From the NCBI RefSeq assembly GCF_000706645.1, contig NZ_KL407338.1, forward strand, positions 347,079-411,078: DNA of 64,000 bases, given 5' to 3'. This DNA is from Bartonella rochalimae ATCC BAA-1498. Its GTDB lineage: Bacteria; Pseudomonadota; Alphaproteobacteria; Rhizobiales; Rhizobiaceae. The first letter of the stretch is position 1; every line of letters begins with the position of its first letter. Made by a program: the position numbers and the translations under genes. The notes below the pieces were generated by a model that was given only the letters and a program-made list of their open reading frames with translations, made no database searches and was not told the origin of the DNA. Shown piece after piece: positions 50,832 to 59,327 of the stretch.

Positions 50832-52508
50832 ATGAGAAAAAAATTTTTAAGGGTAATTTTAAAGCCTTCAAAAAGAAAAGATTTGCCTTCTTTTGGTTGT
50901 GATTACACTTATCCTAACAGTGATGTATTAATCAATAAATATGGAATAAAGAATTCTCAAGCTCTTCATGAAAAGAGCGCGTATCATTCAGAGCAAGCGA
51001 TTATTCGTTTGCGTCAAGAAGCTCTGCCAAATAAGTTTAATTCCTCTTATTTGAAACATATTCATAAATGTTTATTTGAAGATACGTTCGAATGGGCTGG
51101 CTGTACACGTGATCTTACATTTAAATTTAAAAATGGCGTAACTGCTAACATCTCAAAGATGCAAATACCAAATTCAGATGCTTTTTTTAAAGAGAGTGAA
51201 GCAGTTTCAAAAAGTTTACATAAATTTGATCAAGTGCTTTCGAAAAAAAATAATTTACAAGGCTTATCGCGTGAAGAATTTGTTAATGAAGCAACGAAGC
51301 TTTTTTCCTTTCTCAACTATATACATCCATTTAGAGATGGGAATGGGCTTGCACAACGAGTCTTTTTTGAAAGACTTGCTGAAGCTGCAGGCCATAAACT
51401 TGATTTTTCAGTTGTGACTCAAAAACGCATGATACATGCTTGTAATGATGCGATACCTGTAGAAGGTAATGTAAATTATGAAACGATGCAACATTTGTTC
51501 GAAGATATCTCTAATCCAGAAAAAAGACGCATTTTGAAGGATTATTTAAATGCTGTGTCTAATAATAAGCATGCATGTAATTTTTTGGATGATCAAATTA
51601 TCATAACACCACGTGAAGGTGTGACTTATACAGGTTTTTATAAGGTTAGTAATGCGGATTCTATTATAGTTGAAACAGTAGACTTTTATATGGTATGCTG
51701 CAAAGATTATTTTACACCAGAACAGCTTAAGGCATTAAAACCTAATGATGAGATTACTTTTACAGTTTCAATAAATAAAGATTTAGATCAAATTCTCATC
51801 CCAGCAGAAAAAATACCTCCTTTAACGTCAGAAAAAATTCTTCAAAAAATTGAGAATCATATTAAACTTCAAAACAATCGAAAAGAAATTGAGAATTTAT
51901 CACAAATTGTTTATGGAAATTCAAAAGCGTTAGATCCAAGTATTGATATAATTAATAAAGGACGAGAAGTAAGTAAAAAAATTCCTAAACAAATTTTAAA
52001 TGATCCTGAATCTATTGCTAAGCTAGCTGGTTTTAAAATATTGGGTATAAGAGCTCCAGGACGCAGAATAGCTGAAAGGAATCTTGCACCGCTTAGTCAA
52101 AAAATTAAAAATTATATGTCTGCTGTAGAAGTTACTAAAAATATAATCATTAGAAATCATGTAATAGAACAAAAACGCCTTTTACAAGAAGTAAGACTGC
52201 CTAGTAAGCTAATGCAAGATGTCCTTAGCGTGGTTCAAAATGAGAAATCACAAGCCTTAAATGTAGAAAATTGTGTTAAGATCCAAAAAGAGCTTATTTC
52301 CTTTTTGACTAAATTTGAATCTCGTCTTTCAGAGACAGAATCTCAAGCATTCAGAGAAGGTGATTATAAACAAATCGCTGAAAGTATTGGTATGTCAGAA
52401 CATAAAGCAAAAATACTTATAAGCACTGTTAATAAAGCAAAAAAAATGTATCGACAACTTCAACAATTGAAAGTGAATAAGTCTATACAGATGGGCGTAG
52501 CCGTTTAA
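50832..52508 (+). CDS. Fic-OB-BID type IV effector (Bep), copy 1 of inverted pair
   Basis: 558 aa. Fic domain about residues 25-220: CDYTYPNSDVLINKYGIKN start, FEWAGCTRDLTFKFKNGV flap region, and a modified Fic motif HPFRDGNGLAQR at 165-176, in which the second-half Arg (GNGR) is Leu. An OB fold follows (about 245-315, PREGVTYTGFYKVSN), then a C-terminal BID domain (about 375-540) and a basic tail, the VirD4 secretion signal. ATG at 50832 is favoured: TTTGAG precedes it, as in copy 2; the TTG at 50823 is an alternative. Expected to be injected into host cells. From residue 23 to about 372 the protein is identical to the minus-strand copy. Confidence 0.88.
   Translation: MRKKFLRVILKPSKRKDLPSFGCDYTYPNSDVLINKYGIKNSQALHEKSAYHSEQAIIRLRQEALPNKFNSSYLKHIHKCLFEDTFEWAGCTRDLTFKFKNGVTANISKMQIPNSDAFFKESEAVSKSLHKFDQVLSKKNNLQGLSREEFVNEATKLFSFLNYIHPFRDGNGLAQRVFFERLAEAAGHKLDFSVVTQKRMIHACNDAIPVEGNVNYETMQHLFEDISNPEKRRILKDYLNAVSNNKHACNFLDDQIIITPREGVTYTGFYKVSNADSIIVETVDFYMVCCKDYFTPEQLKALKPNDEITFTVSINKDLDQILIPAEKIPPLTSEKILQKIENHIKLQNNRKEIENLSQIVYGNSKALDPSIDIINKGREVSKKIPKQILNDPESIAKLAGFKILGIRAPGRRIAERNLAPLSQKIKNYMSAVEVTKNIIIRNHVIEQKRLLQEVRLPSKLMQDVLSVVQNEKSQALNVENCVKIQKELISFLTKFESRLSETESQAFREGDYKQIAESIGMSEHKAKILISTVNKAKKMYRQLQQLKVNKSIQMGVAV
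50897..52508 (+). repeat. Left arm of a large inverted repeat
   Basis: Collinear and inverted with 61304-62915 without net insertion or deletion (paired positions sum to 113812). I compared 50897-51947 with 61865-62915 by eye and saw no difference; beyond 51948 (A against G) the arms diverge through the BID region but still align to the shared stop. Similarity continues weakly for about 50 bp past the stop. Confidence 0.9.
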
Positions 52509-52563
52509 AATACAAGCTTTTTTATAACAAAATTATAACATATTTTTGTTTTATAATTTATAA

Positions 52564-52585
52564 AAGGAGTTGTAATATGGCGTAG
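52564..52585 (+). promoter_or_regulatory. Strong ribosome site followed by ATG-GCG-TAG
   Basis: AAGGAGT at 52564-52570 and six bases later ATG GCG TAG (52577-52585), a two-codon frame. It is the best ribosome site in the gap before the next effector gene, whose own ATG (52641) has only a distant AGGA. It may be the relic of a lost upstream gene, such as an antitoxin, or a minimal upstream frame that affects translation. Confidence 0.4.
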
Positions 52586-52640
52586 GTCAAAAAAAATATA
52601 AATTATGATACAATAGTTAATTTTAGGACTACAGTAAAAA

Positions 52641-54272
52641 ATGGTATTTTCTGATATATCTTTAGCTCGTAATTATGTTTATCCTCACATGAAAGTATTA
52701 AAGAATAAACATAATATAACGAGTACTAAAAAACTTGCATACGAATGTAAGCGTTTTGCAAAAAAAGTAATGATCAATTTAAATAACGAACCATTGCCCC
52801 AAGAATTTGATTCCTCTTACTTAAAATATATCCATCAACGCTTATTCGAGAGCACATTTGAATGGGCTGGATATACTCGTGATCTTTCGTTTACGTTTGA
52901 TGATGGCACTGTTGCTGAAATGCCAATGATGAAAGTTCCAGACTCAGATATTTTTTATGTACAGGGTAAGAACATTCAAGAAAGCTTAAAGAAATTTGAT
53001 CAACTACTTGCTTCAAAGAATAATTTGCAAGGTTTATCTCGTGAAGAGTTTATTGATGAAGCTGCGAAACTTTTTGCTTTTCTCAACTCTATAGCTCCTT
53101 TCAGAGCTGGTAATGAGCCTACACAACGAATATTTTTTGAAAAACTTGCTAAGGCTGCAGGTCATCAACTAGATTTTTCAGTTGCGACAGAGAAACGTAT
53201 AATGCGTGCCTGTATTGATTCAATGACTCTAGAGGGTGATGGGGCTCATAAAGAGATGAAACTTCTGTTTGAAGATATCTCTTGTCCCCAAAAAATAATT
53301 GTTTTAAAGGATTTTATTCGACGCATACCTAGATTGGAGCGCGAGCGTTTGAATGATGAATATGTTATAATGCCAAAGGAAGGTATTACTTATACAGGTA
53401 TTTATAAAATAGGTACTGTAAATTCCGTTATAATCGAAACAGCGGATTCTCATGTTCTATGCGTTAAAGATTATTTTCCACCGGAACAACTTAAGACATT
53501 AAAACCTGGTGATGTGTGTACCGTTACAGTTCCAATAGATATAGATCAAATTCTCATTCCAGCAGAAAAAATGGCTCCTTTAAAGGAAGAAGAAATAATC
53601 AGAAAAGTTTCACGTACTAATTGTATTAAAGAAAGCCAAAAGGAAATTGATTATCTTTTAAAGTTTGTTTATAGAGACATAACAGTATTAGACGAACAGA
53701 TAATGTGTATTCGTAAATGTCCTGAAACAAGTAAACAGCTTTCCGAACAGATTAGAAAATCTCCTCAAGCTTTTGGTAAGCTAGCTGGTTTTAAAGTATT
53801 TGGTATAAGGAGTCCAAAACGTAGGATAGCTGAAAGAAATATTGAAAAACTCACTTCGGAGATTGAAAAACATGGGGAAATTGTGAAAAATGTTAAAGAT
53901 GAAATTTCTCTAGAATTTGAAAAAGATCAAAAGCGTGTTGGGCAAGTGGTGAAAAAAGCTAGTAAAAAAATACAAGATATTCTTAATTTGCCAAAGGATG
54001 AGCAAAAAAATGCCTTAGAGGCCTCTCCTCTTCTTTACGAAGAGCTTCGCAGCTTTCTGAATGAAGTCAATTCTCGTCTTTCAGCAAGAGAGAAAGATTA
54101 CATCTGTGACTATCATGATAAAAAACTTGCCGAAAGCATTGGTGTATCAGAAATGCACGCAATGACAATTATAAAAACTGTTAACAAAAGCGCAAAATTG
54201 TGTAAACAATTTGAAAAGATCAAAGAAATTAAAAAAGTTGATTGTTCAGAAATAATGGCTATGGCCGTTTGA
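52641..54272 (+). CDS. Fic-OB-BID effector with a destroyed Fic active site
   Basis: 543 aa, same three domains as its neighbours: Fic fold (FEWAGYTRDLSFTFDDGTV), OB (PKEGITYTGIYKIGTVNS), BID plus C-terminal tail ending AMAV. The Fic motif is APFRAGNEPTQR at residues 152-163: the catalytic His is Ala, the acidic residue is Ala, the second Gly is Glu and the following Arg is Pro. AMP transfer is therefore unlikely, while the frame and BID are intact, so the protein probably works as a scaffold or binding protein. Ribosome site for the ATG is weak. Confidence 0.87.
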   Translation: MVFSDISLARNYVYPHMKVLKNKHNITSTKKLAYECKRFAKKVMINLNNEPLPQEFDSSYLKYIHQRLFESTFEWAGYTRDLSFTFDDGTVAEMPMMKVPDSDIFYVQGKNIQESLKKFDQLLASKNNLQGLSREEFIDEAAKLFAFLNSIAPFRAGNEPTQRIFFEKLAKAAGHQLDFSVATEKRIMRACIDSMTLEGDGAHKEMKLLFEDISCPQKIIVLKDFIRRIPRLERERLNDEYVIMPKEGITYTGIYKIGTVNSVIIETADSHVLCVKDYFPPEQLKTLKPGDVCTVTVPIDIDQILIPAEKMAPLKEEEIIRKVSRTNCIKESQKEIDYLLKFVYRDITVLDEQIMCIRKCPETSKQLSEQIRKSPQAFGKLAGFKVFGIRSPKRRIAERNIEKLTSEIEKHGEIVKNVKDEISLEFEKDQKRVGQVVKKASKKIQDILNLPKDEQKNALEASPLLYEELRSFLNEVNSRLSAREKDYICDYHDKKLAESIGVSEMHAMTIIKTVNKSAKLCKQFEKIKEIKKVDCSEIMAMAV

Positions 54273-54439
54273 AAATACAGGTTTTTTACTTCTATTTTTG
54301 TATAGATAGGAAAAAATTCTGTGATAATGACTATTTTATAAATAAAGAAAAATTGTTTTTAACGAGTGTATAATATCAAAAGAATATAAAAATCAAAAGC
54401 ATTCTTCTATTTTACAAAAATTAATAAAAAAGATAAACT

Positions 54440-56029
54440 ATGTACTCTGGTTATTATTATCCTAATACTGAAGTATTAAAAAACAAATACGGAATAACAA
54501 ATAATAGAGAATTACGCAAACAGTATTCTCGTGATATAAAAAAAATAATGATTGCTCTGCGCCAGGAGCCATCACCCGAGGAATTTAATTCTTCTTATCT
54601 AAAATATCTTCATGAATGCTTATTTGAGAACGCATTCGAGTGGGCTGGGTGTATTCGGGGTCGTGTATTTAAATTTGCAGATGGCACAACTGCCAAACAG
54701 CACATAGTAAAAACATCAGATTATAAAGATACGTTTTTAACTGGTTACAAAATTGAAAAAAGCTTTCAAGAATTTGATAAAATGCTTTCTGAAAAAAATA
54801 ATTTACGGGGCTTATCGCGTGAAGAATTCGTCGATGAAGCAACAAAGCTTTTTTCCTTTCTTAACTATATACATCCATTCAAAGATGGAAATGGACATGC
54901 GCAACGAATATTTTTTGAAAAACTCGCAGAAGCTGCAGGCCATAAGCTTGATTTTTCAGTTGTGACCAAACAACGCATGATACATGCTTGTAGTAATGCA
55001 ATGCCTAAGAATGCAAATTATGAAGCGATGCGGCATTTATTCGAAGATATCTCCAATCCAGAAAAAGTATATCTTTTACAAGAAGCTATCTACCCCCAAT
55101 CTGGGAGTAGACGCGAAAGTCTGGATAATAAAATTGTGATGATAGCACATGAAGATGTTGCTTATACCGGTATTTACAGAAACAGTTATTTGAACTCTAT
55201 TACGATCGAAACGGTGGATTCATATATCTTATGCTGTAAAGATTATTTTGCACCAGAACAACTTAAGGCATTAAAACCTAATGATAAGCTTACCTTTATA
55301 GCTTCAATAAATAACAATTTAGGTCAATTTCTCATCCCAGCAGAACAATTACCTCCTTTAAAGGAAGAAGAGGTAATTGAAAAAATTGAAAATGATGCTT
55401 GTATTCAAAAAAGCTTAGAAAAAATTAGAGCGTTATCAAAATTAATTTACAATAATCCCGAAATACTAGAACAAGATATAAGTCATATTAATGCAAATCC
55501 TAAAATGGGCAGAGAGCTTTCTGAACGGATTATAAATTCTCCTAAATCTATTGGTCGGCTCAAGGGTAGAAAAATTGGGTATATCAAAAGTCAAAAATAT
55601 AAAATCTCTGAACAAAATGCTAAAATACTTAGTAATGAAATATTTAATTATGCAGATAAAGTATCAAATATTAGATGTACAATTATGAGAGAACATAAAG
55701 CAAAAGGAAGACGTCTTTTACAAACAGTAAAGATGCCTAGCAAAAAATTACAAGATATACTTAGTTTGTCTGTAAATTTGCAATTAAATGCTTTGCGTTC
55801 CTCTCCTGAAACTTATATAGAAATGAATCATTTCATACGTCAAATTACTTTGCGTTTATCAAAAAAAGAACATCAAAAGATGTATAATTCTAATTATCAA
55901 GAACTTTCTGCAAGTATTGGTATATCAGTAAATAAAGCGAAAATTCTTATAGAAACTGTTAATAAAGTCAATAAAATTTTGAACATATTGCAACCTAAAA
56001 ATCCACAAATGCAATTTATGACCCTCTAA
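54440..56029 (+). CDS. Fic-OB-BID effector with a modified Fic motif
   Basis: 529 aa. Fic motif HPFKDGNGHAQR at residues 145-156 keeps the catalytic His, Asp and GNG, but the Arg after GNG is His. Flap region FEWAGCIRGRVFKFADGTT; OB part AHEDVAYTGIYRNSYLNS; BID region from about 370, ending NPQMQFMTL, without the MAV end of its relatives. Stretches around LFSFLNYIHPF and the OB domain are nearly identical in DNA to copy 1, which indicates recombination between paralogs. virD4 follows after 137 bp. Confidence 0.88.
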   Translation: MYSGYYYPNTEVLKNKYGITNNRELRKQYSRDIKKIMIALRQEPSPEEFNSSYLKYLHECLFENAFEWAGCIRGRVFKFADGTTAKQHIVKTSDYKDTFLTGYKIEKSFQEFDKMLSEKNNLRGLSREEFVDEATKLFSFLNYIHPFKDGNGHAQRIFFEKLAEAAGHKLDFSVVTKQRMIHACSNAMPKNANYEAMRHLFEDISNPEKVYLLQEAIYPQSGSRRESLDNKIVMIAHEDVAYTGIYRNSYLNSITIETVDSYILCCKDYFAPEQLKALKPNDKLTFIASINNNLGQFLIPAEQLPPLKEEEVIEKIENDACIQKSLEKIRALSKLIYNNPEILEQDISHINANPKMGRELSERIINSPKSIGRLKGRKIGYIKSQKYKISEQNAKILSNEIFNYADKVSNIRCTIMREHKAKGRRLLQTVKMPSKKLQDILSLSVNLQLNALRSSPETYIEMNHFIRQITLRLSKKEHQKMYNSNYQELSASIGISVNKAKILIETVNKVNKILNILQPKNPQMQFMTL

Positions 56030-56166
56030 AAATGTAAGGTTTCGTTTAATATTCATAAATTAAGAGTTATTTATAATAATATTATAACTTTTAAGATACC
56101 ATTCACATTATATGTTCAGTTAATAAGTATGATTTTGTGGCATAATAAAAACAAAAGTAGGGTGTA

Positions 56167-58089
56167 ATGAGATATACTAAAACGGGATTATTTCTTATTT
56201 TAATGCCAATAATTTTAGGCAGTTTAACAATATTTTTTGTTCCTTACATGTTATTATTTGCAACGAACGGATTACAAGATTATGAGAAATATTGGTATAT
56301 CCGTTCAGAACCATTATTAGTGCAGCTACTTGTTGTTGCTGTATCATTTGTTTACACCATATCGCAAAAACTGTATCTACGCAAAGCGATTACAATTGTT
56401 ACAGCGTTTTTTTTTACGGGTGTTTCTCTTTACTATCTTAATTGCGAAATTAAACGCTTAAGTCCTTATATCGGCCAACAAGGAATAACGTGGAGTTATG
56501 CTCTGCAATTTATTGATGTCATGGTCATCTTTGGCATAATTGGTGGTATTTTTCTTTTAGCAGCCCAATTCTTAATAACTGCTCCGCTTAAAAATAAAAA
56601 AGGAGTAAAGCGTGCCAAAAAAGGAATTTTTGGTGATGCATCATGGATGAATTTAAGTGAGGCAAAAAAAATTTTTCCTGCGAATGGTCAAATTGTTATT
56701 GGTGAAAGATACCGTGTTGACGAAGATAGTGTGTACAACATTCCCTTTTCCCCTGGAAACAAGGCAACGTGGGGGAAAGGTGGAACATCGCCCTTATTAA
56801 CCTTTAATCTTGATTTTGGTTCAACTCATATGATTTTTTTCGCTGGTTCTGGTGGATATAAAACAACAAGTACAGTGATCCCAGTATGTTTAAAATATCC
56901 AGGTTCTATTATTTGTCTTGACCCTTCAACAGAAGTTGCACCAATGGTTCAATTGACGCGTAAAAAGATGGACAATAGAAATGTTATTGTTCTTGATCCA
57001 ACTTCAATATCAACGAAAACTTTTAATGTTCTCGATTGGCTTTTAGACAATAGTGTACCGCGAACACAACGTGAAGCTAATATCGTAGGTTTTTCTAAAC
57101 TGCTACTCACTGACAAAAAATCAGAAAATTCTTCAGCAGAGTACTTTTCAACACAAGCGCATAATCTTTTAACTGCTCTTCTTGCGCATGTCATATTTTC
57201 TGATGAATATGACGACTGTGAACGTAATCTAAAAACATTGCGAAAAATCCTTTCTCAATCAGAAACAGCAGTTGTTAATCAATTACGCCATATTCAAGAT
57301 ACATCGCCTTCTCCTTTTATTCGCGAAATGGTTGGTATTTTTACAGAAATGGCAGATCAAACCTTTTCAGGTGTTTATACAACTGCCTCAAAAGATACTC
57401 AGTGGCTTTCTTTGTCTAATTATGCAGATCTTGTTTGTGGTGATGATTTTGCATCTTCAGATATAGCGGATGGGAATACAGATATTTTTCTGAATCTTCC
57501 GGCAAGTATTTTAAATAGCTATCCAGGAATTGGGCGTGTGATTATTGGTGCTTTTTTAAATGCAATGGTTATAGCTGATGGAAACTATAAAAAGCGCGTT
57601 TTGTTTGTTTTAGATGAAGTTGATTTGCTTGGCTATATGAATATTTTGGAAGAAGCGCGTGACCGTGGACGCAAATATGGCATATCCTTAATGTTATTTT
57701 ATCAGTCCTCCGGTCAGTTGGTAAATCACTTTGGAAAATCAGGAGCGCAATCATGGTTTGAGAGTTGTTCGTTTGTGAGTTATGCTGCTATTAAAGATTT
57801 ACAAACAGCTAAAGATATTTCAGAACGTTGTGGTCAAATGACTATAGAAGTGACTGGAGCAAGCAAATCTAAAGGACAATTTTTAAAAGGTTCTAAAAAT
57901 ATAAATTATCAACAAAGAGCGCTAATTTTACCTCATGAAATTATTCAAAAGATGCGACAAGATGAACAAATCATTCTTATGCAAGGGCAACCACCTTTGC
58001 GATGTGGACGAGCAATTTACTTTAGAAGAAAAGAGATGCTAGCTACTACTGAACAGAATCGTTTTGCTCCCAAAGGAAAGAAAGACTGA
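56167..58089 (+). CDS. virD4: VirD4 type IV coupling protein
   Basis: 640 aa. Several N-terminal membrane helices (about residues 7-30, 50-100 and 115-142) followed by a TraG/VirD4 ATPase domain: GIFGDASWMNLSEAKKIFP, Walker A FAGSGGYKTTSTVIP (about 226), LCLDPSTE-like region (IICLDPSTEVAP) and Walker B RVLFVLDEVDLLG (about 480), then the GRKYGISLMLFYQSSGQL segment. It recognises BID domains and delivers effectors to the VirB channel. It lies on the plus strand while virB11 is on the minus strand, so the island is rearranged. A fossil Fic fragment begins three bases after the stop. Confidence 0.95.
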   Translation: MRYTKTGLFLILMPIILGSLTIFFVPYMLLFATNGLQDYEKYWYIRSEPLLVQLLVVAVSFVYTISQKLYLRKAITIVTAFFFTGVSLYYLNCEIKRLSPYIGQQGITWSYALQFIDVMVIFGIIGGIFLLAAQFLITAPLKNKKGVKRAKKGIFGDASWMNLSEAKKIFPANGQIVIGERYRVDEDSVYNIPFSPGNKATWGKGGTSPLLTFNLDFGSTHMIFFAGSGGYKTTSTVIPVCLKYPGSIICLDPSTEVAPMVQLTRKKMDNRNVIVLDPTSISTKTFNVLDWLLDNSVPRTQREANIVGFSKLLLTDKKSENSSAEYFSTQAHNLLTALLAHVIFSDEYDDCERNLKTLRKILSQSETAVVNQLRHIQDTSPSPFIREMVGIFTEMADQTFSGVYTTASKDTQWLSLSNYADLVCGDDFASSDIADGNTDIFLNLPASILNSYPGIGRVIIGAFLNAMVIADGNYKKRVLFVLDEVDLLGYMNILEEARDRGRKYGISLMLFYQSSGQLVNHFGKSGAQSWFESCSFVSYAAIKDLQTAKDISERCGQMTIEVTGASKSKGQFLKGSKNINYQQRALILPHEIIQKMRQDEQIILMQGQPPLRCGRAIYFRRKEMLATTEQNRFAPKGKKD

Positions 58090-58091
58090 TT

Positions 58092-58210
58092 AGAGATGAC
58101 AATAAGCACATACAGCAAATATTTTTTGAAAAATTTACTGAATCTGTAAACCATCAATTAGATTTCTTAATTGTTATAGCAGAGCATATGATGATCTACG
58201 ATATGGTTAT
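58092..58210 (+). pseudogene. Fossil of a Fic active-site region
   Basis: Directly after virD4 the plus strand encodes RDDNKHIQQIFFEKFTESVN and HQLDFLIVIAEHM, clearly related to the RDGNGRTQRMFFERLAEAAG and HQLDFSIV regions of intact effectors here. It starts inside the Fic motif and has lost the GNG glycines. No start codon or flanking domains remain. Confidence 0.75.
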
Positions 58211-58243
58211 CTATAATAAATATAATACTTATTGTAAAATATT

Positions 58244-58306
58244 CTGTTCATGGAAAAGTAGAAATGTTTTACATAAGTTATTTAAGTTTCTAAACAAATA
58301 ATAGAG
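58244..58306 (+). repeat. Left arm of a 63-bp imperfect inverted repeat
   Basis: ctgttcatggaaaag... to ...aataatagag; matches the reverse complement of 59210-59271 at all but about seven positions and one gap. Weaker similarity continues about 25 bp further, with agaag-tatgcttc in both. The right arm lies just upstream of the antitoxin gene, so this arm is probably a former promoter region of a second antitoxin-effector unit. Confidence 0.75.
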
Positions 58307-58474
58307 GCGTAATAAATAAGAAGCTATGCTTCCTAAAATACTTAAAACTTTAATAAGATATACAAAATATTTAGATTTTAGAAAATTATTTATAGTTAGT
58401 CTAATTCTATAAGAGGTTCTTTCAGTGATAAATTATGATAAAGAGCCAAACATGTCTTATTCATTATTTTCTTA

Positions 58475-58580
58475 TTGTAATTAAACTTATTTAGGCAATA
58501 ATACATTTAAATTAAAAATGAATGTAGGATAAAGAATTCTCAAATTCTTGATAAAAAACGCAAATTGATTTTACTCATCA
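58475..58580 (+). pseudogene. Fossil effector N-terminus, plus strand
   Basis: Nucleotides such as aggataaagaattctcaaattctt match ggaataaagaattctcaagctctt near the start of the Fic domain in copy 1 and the flanks also align, but the frame is broken. It ends near 58590, where similarity switches to the opposite strand. Confidence 0.65.
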
Positions 58581-58594
58581 AATAACATAGCTTT

Positions 58595-58885
58595 TGATGA
58601 AAAGCACCTGAGTTAATATTTGCATCTTTGAAATGTTAACGATTATACTATTTTCAAATTTAAATGTAAGATCAGCAAGTAACACCTTGCCTATTCGAAC
58701 ATGTTCTTAAATAAGCATTTATAAAGATATTTTAAATAAGGTGAACAAACTTATTTGGCAGCATTTCTCGATGAAAATGAACAGCTGCTTGCTCTCAATC
58801 ACACGCAGATTTCTTATAAAAAGATTGAGAATTCTTTATCCCATACTCATTTTTAATATATTGCTGCCAGAATAAATATAATCAT
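58595..58885 (-). pseudogene. Fossil effector N-terminus, minus strand
   Basis: In reverse orientation this stretch aligns with the Fic N-terminal third of the 61.3-63.0 kb effector (about 62620-62915): for example tttgcatctttgaaatgtta, acttatttggcag and gagaattctttat are shared. Stops and gaps destroy the frame. It lies directly downstream of the intact antitoxin gene, in the position and orientation expected for that antitoxin's former effector partner. Confidence 0.75.
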
Positions 58886-58942
58886 GAGCTAAAGATAAAT
58901 AGTATATTATTGTATCTCAACATTTATTGTTTTATTCACTCT

Positions 58943-59146
58943 TTATAGTGTTGCATTGTCCATAAGAGTATTAAATTCCTCTAATGAATATTCTCCCTTC
59001 GCATATCCTTCTAAAATTTCAAGCGTTTTAGAATGAAGAGTGATTCCCTCAATTGCATGTGTACTAATAGCTGCATCAACTGCTTCACGGCGTTTTTGTA
59101 ATTCTTCTGACGTTAAAGATGTAGAATGATCAGTTGTTTTTTTCAT
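58943..59146 (-). CDS. biaA: Free-standing Fic antitoxin, VbhA/BiaA-like
   Basis: 67 aa. Matches the small class I Fic antitoxin fold: helix with LTSEELQKRREAVDAAISTH, then the inhibitory motif T29-H-A-I-E33-G34, i.e. TxxxEG as in the [S/T]xxxE[G/N] family, then TLEILEGYAKGEYSLEEFN. In VbhA the motif Glu enters the Fic active site and blocks ATP positioning. AAAGGAAGAG lies before the ATG at 59144-59146. Downstream only a fossil effector remains, so it has no intact cis partner; it could act on the canonical Fic protein encoded just upstream. Named by analogy with the Bep inhibitory antitoxin. Confidence 0.82.
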   Translation of the reverse strand: MKKTTDHSTSLTSEELQKRREAVDAAISTHAIEGITLHSKTLEILEGYAKGEYSLEEFNTLMDNATL

Positions 59147-59209
59147 GAACTCTTCCTTTCTTTTACTTGTTCTTATAAAATAGAAGCATATCTTCTTGTT
59201 TGTTCCGTT

Positions 59210-59271
59210 CTCTATTATTATTTAGAAACTTAAATAACTTATATAAAATATTTATGCTTTTCCATGAATAG
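59210..59271 (-). repeat. Right arm of a 63-bp imperfect inverted repeat
   Basis: Reverse complement of 58244-58306 with about seven differences. It lies 64 bp upstream of the antitoxin ATG on the same strand, so it probably includes promoter sequence for that gene. Confidence 0.75.
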
Positions 59272-59327
59272 AGTTGCTACAATAATTGCCATCTATAAAT
59301 ATTAAATGAATTATAACTCCACACACT

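Noticed and set aside
51178..51417. 79-codon frame inside copy 1, repeated identically at 62395-62634
   Set aside because: Out-of-frame shadow of the Fic domain. Its identity in both copies is useful only as evidence that silent positions are identical too.
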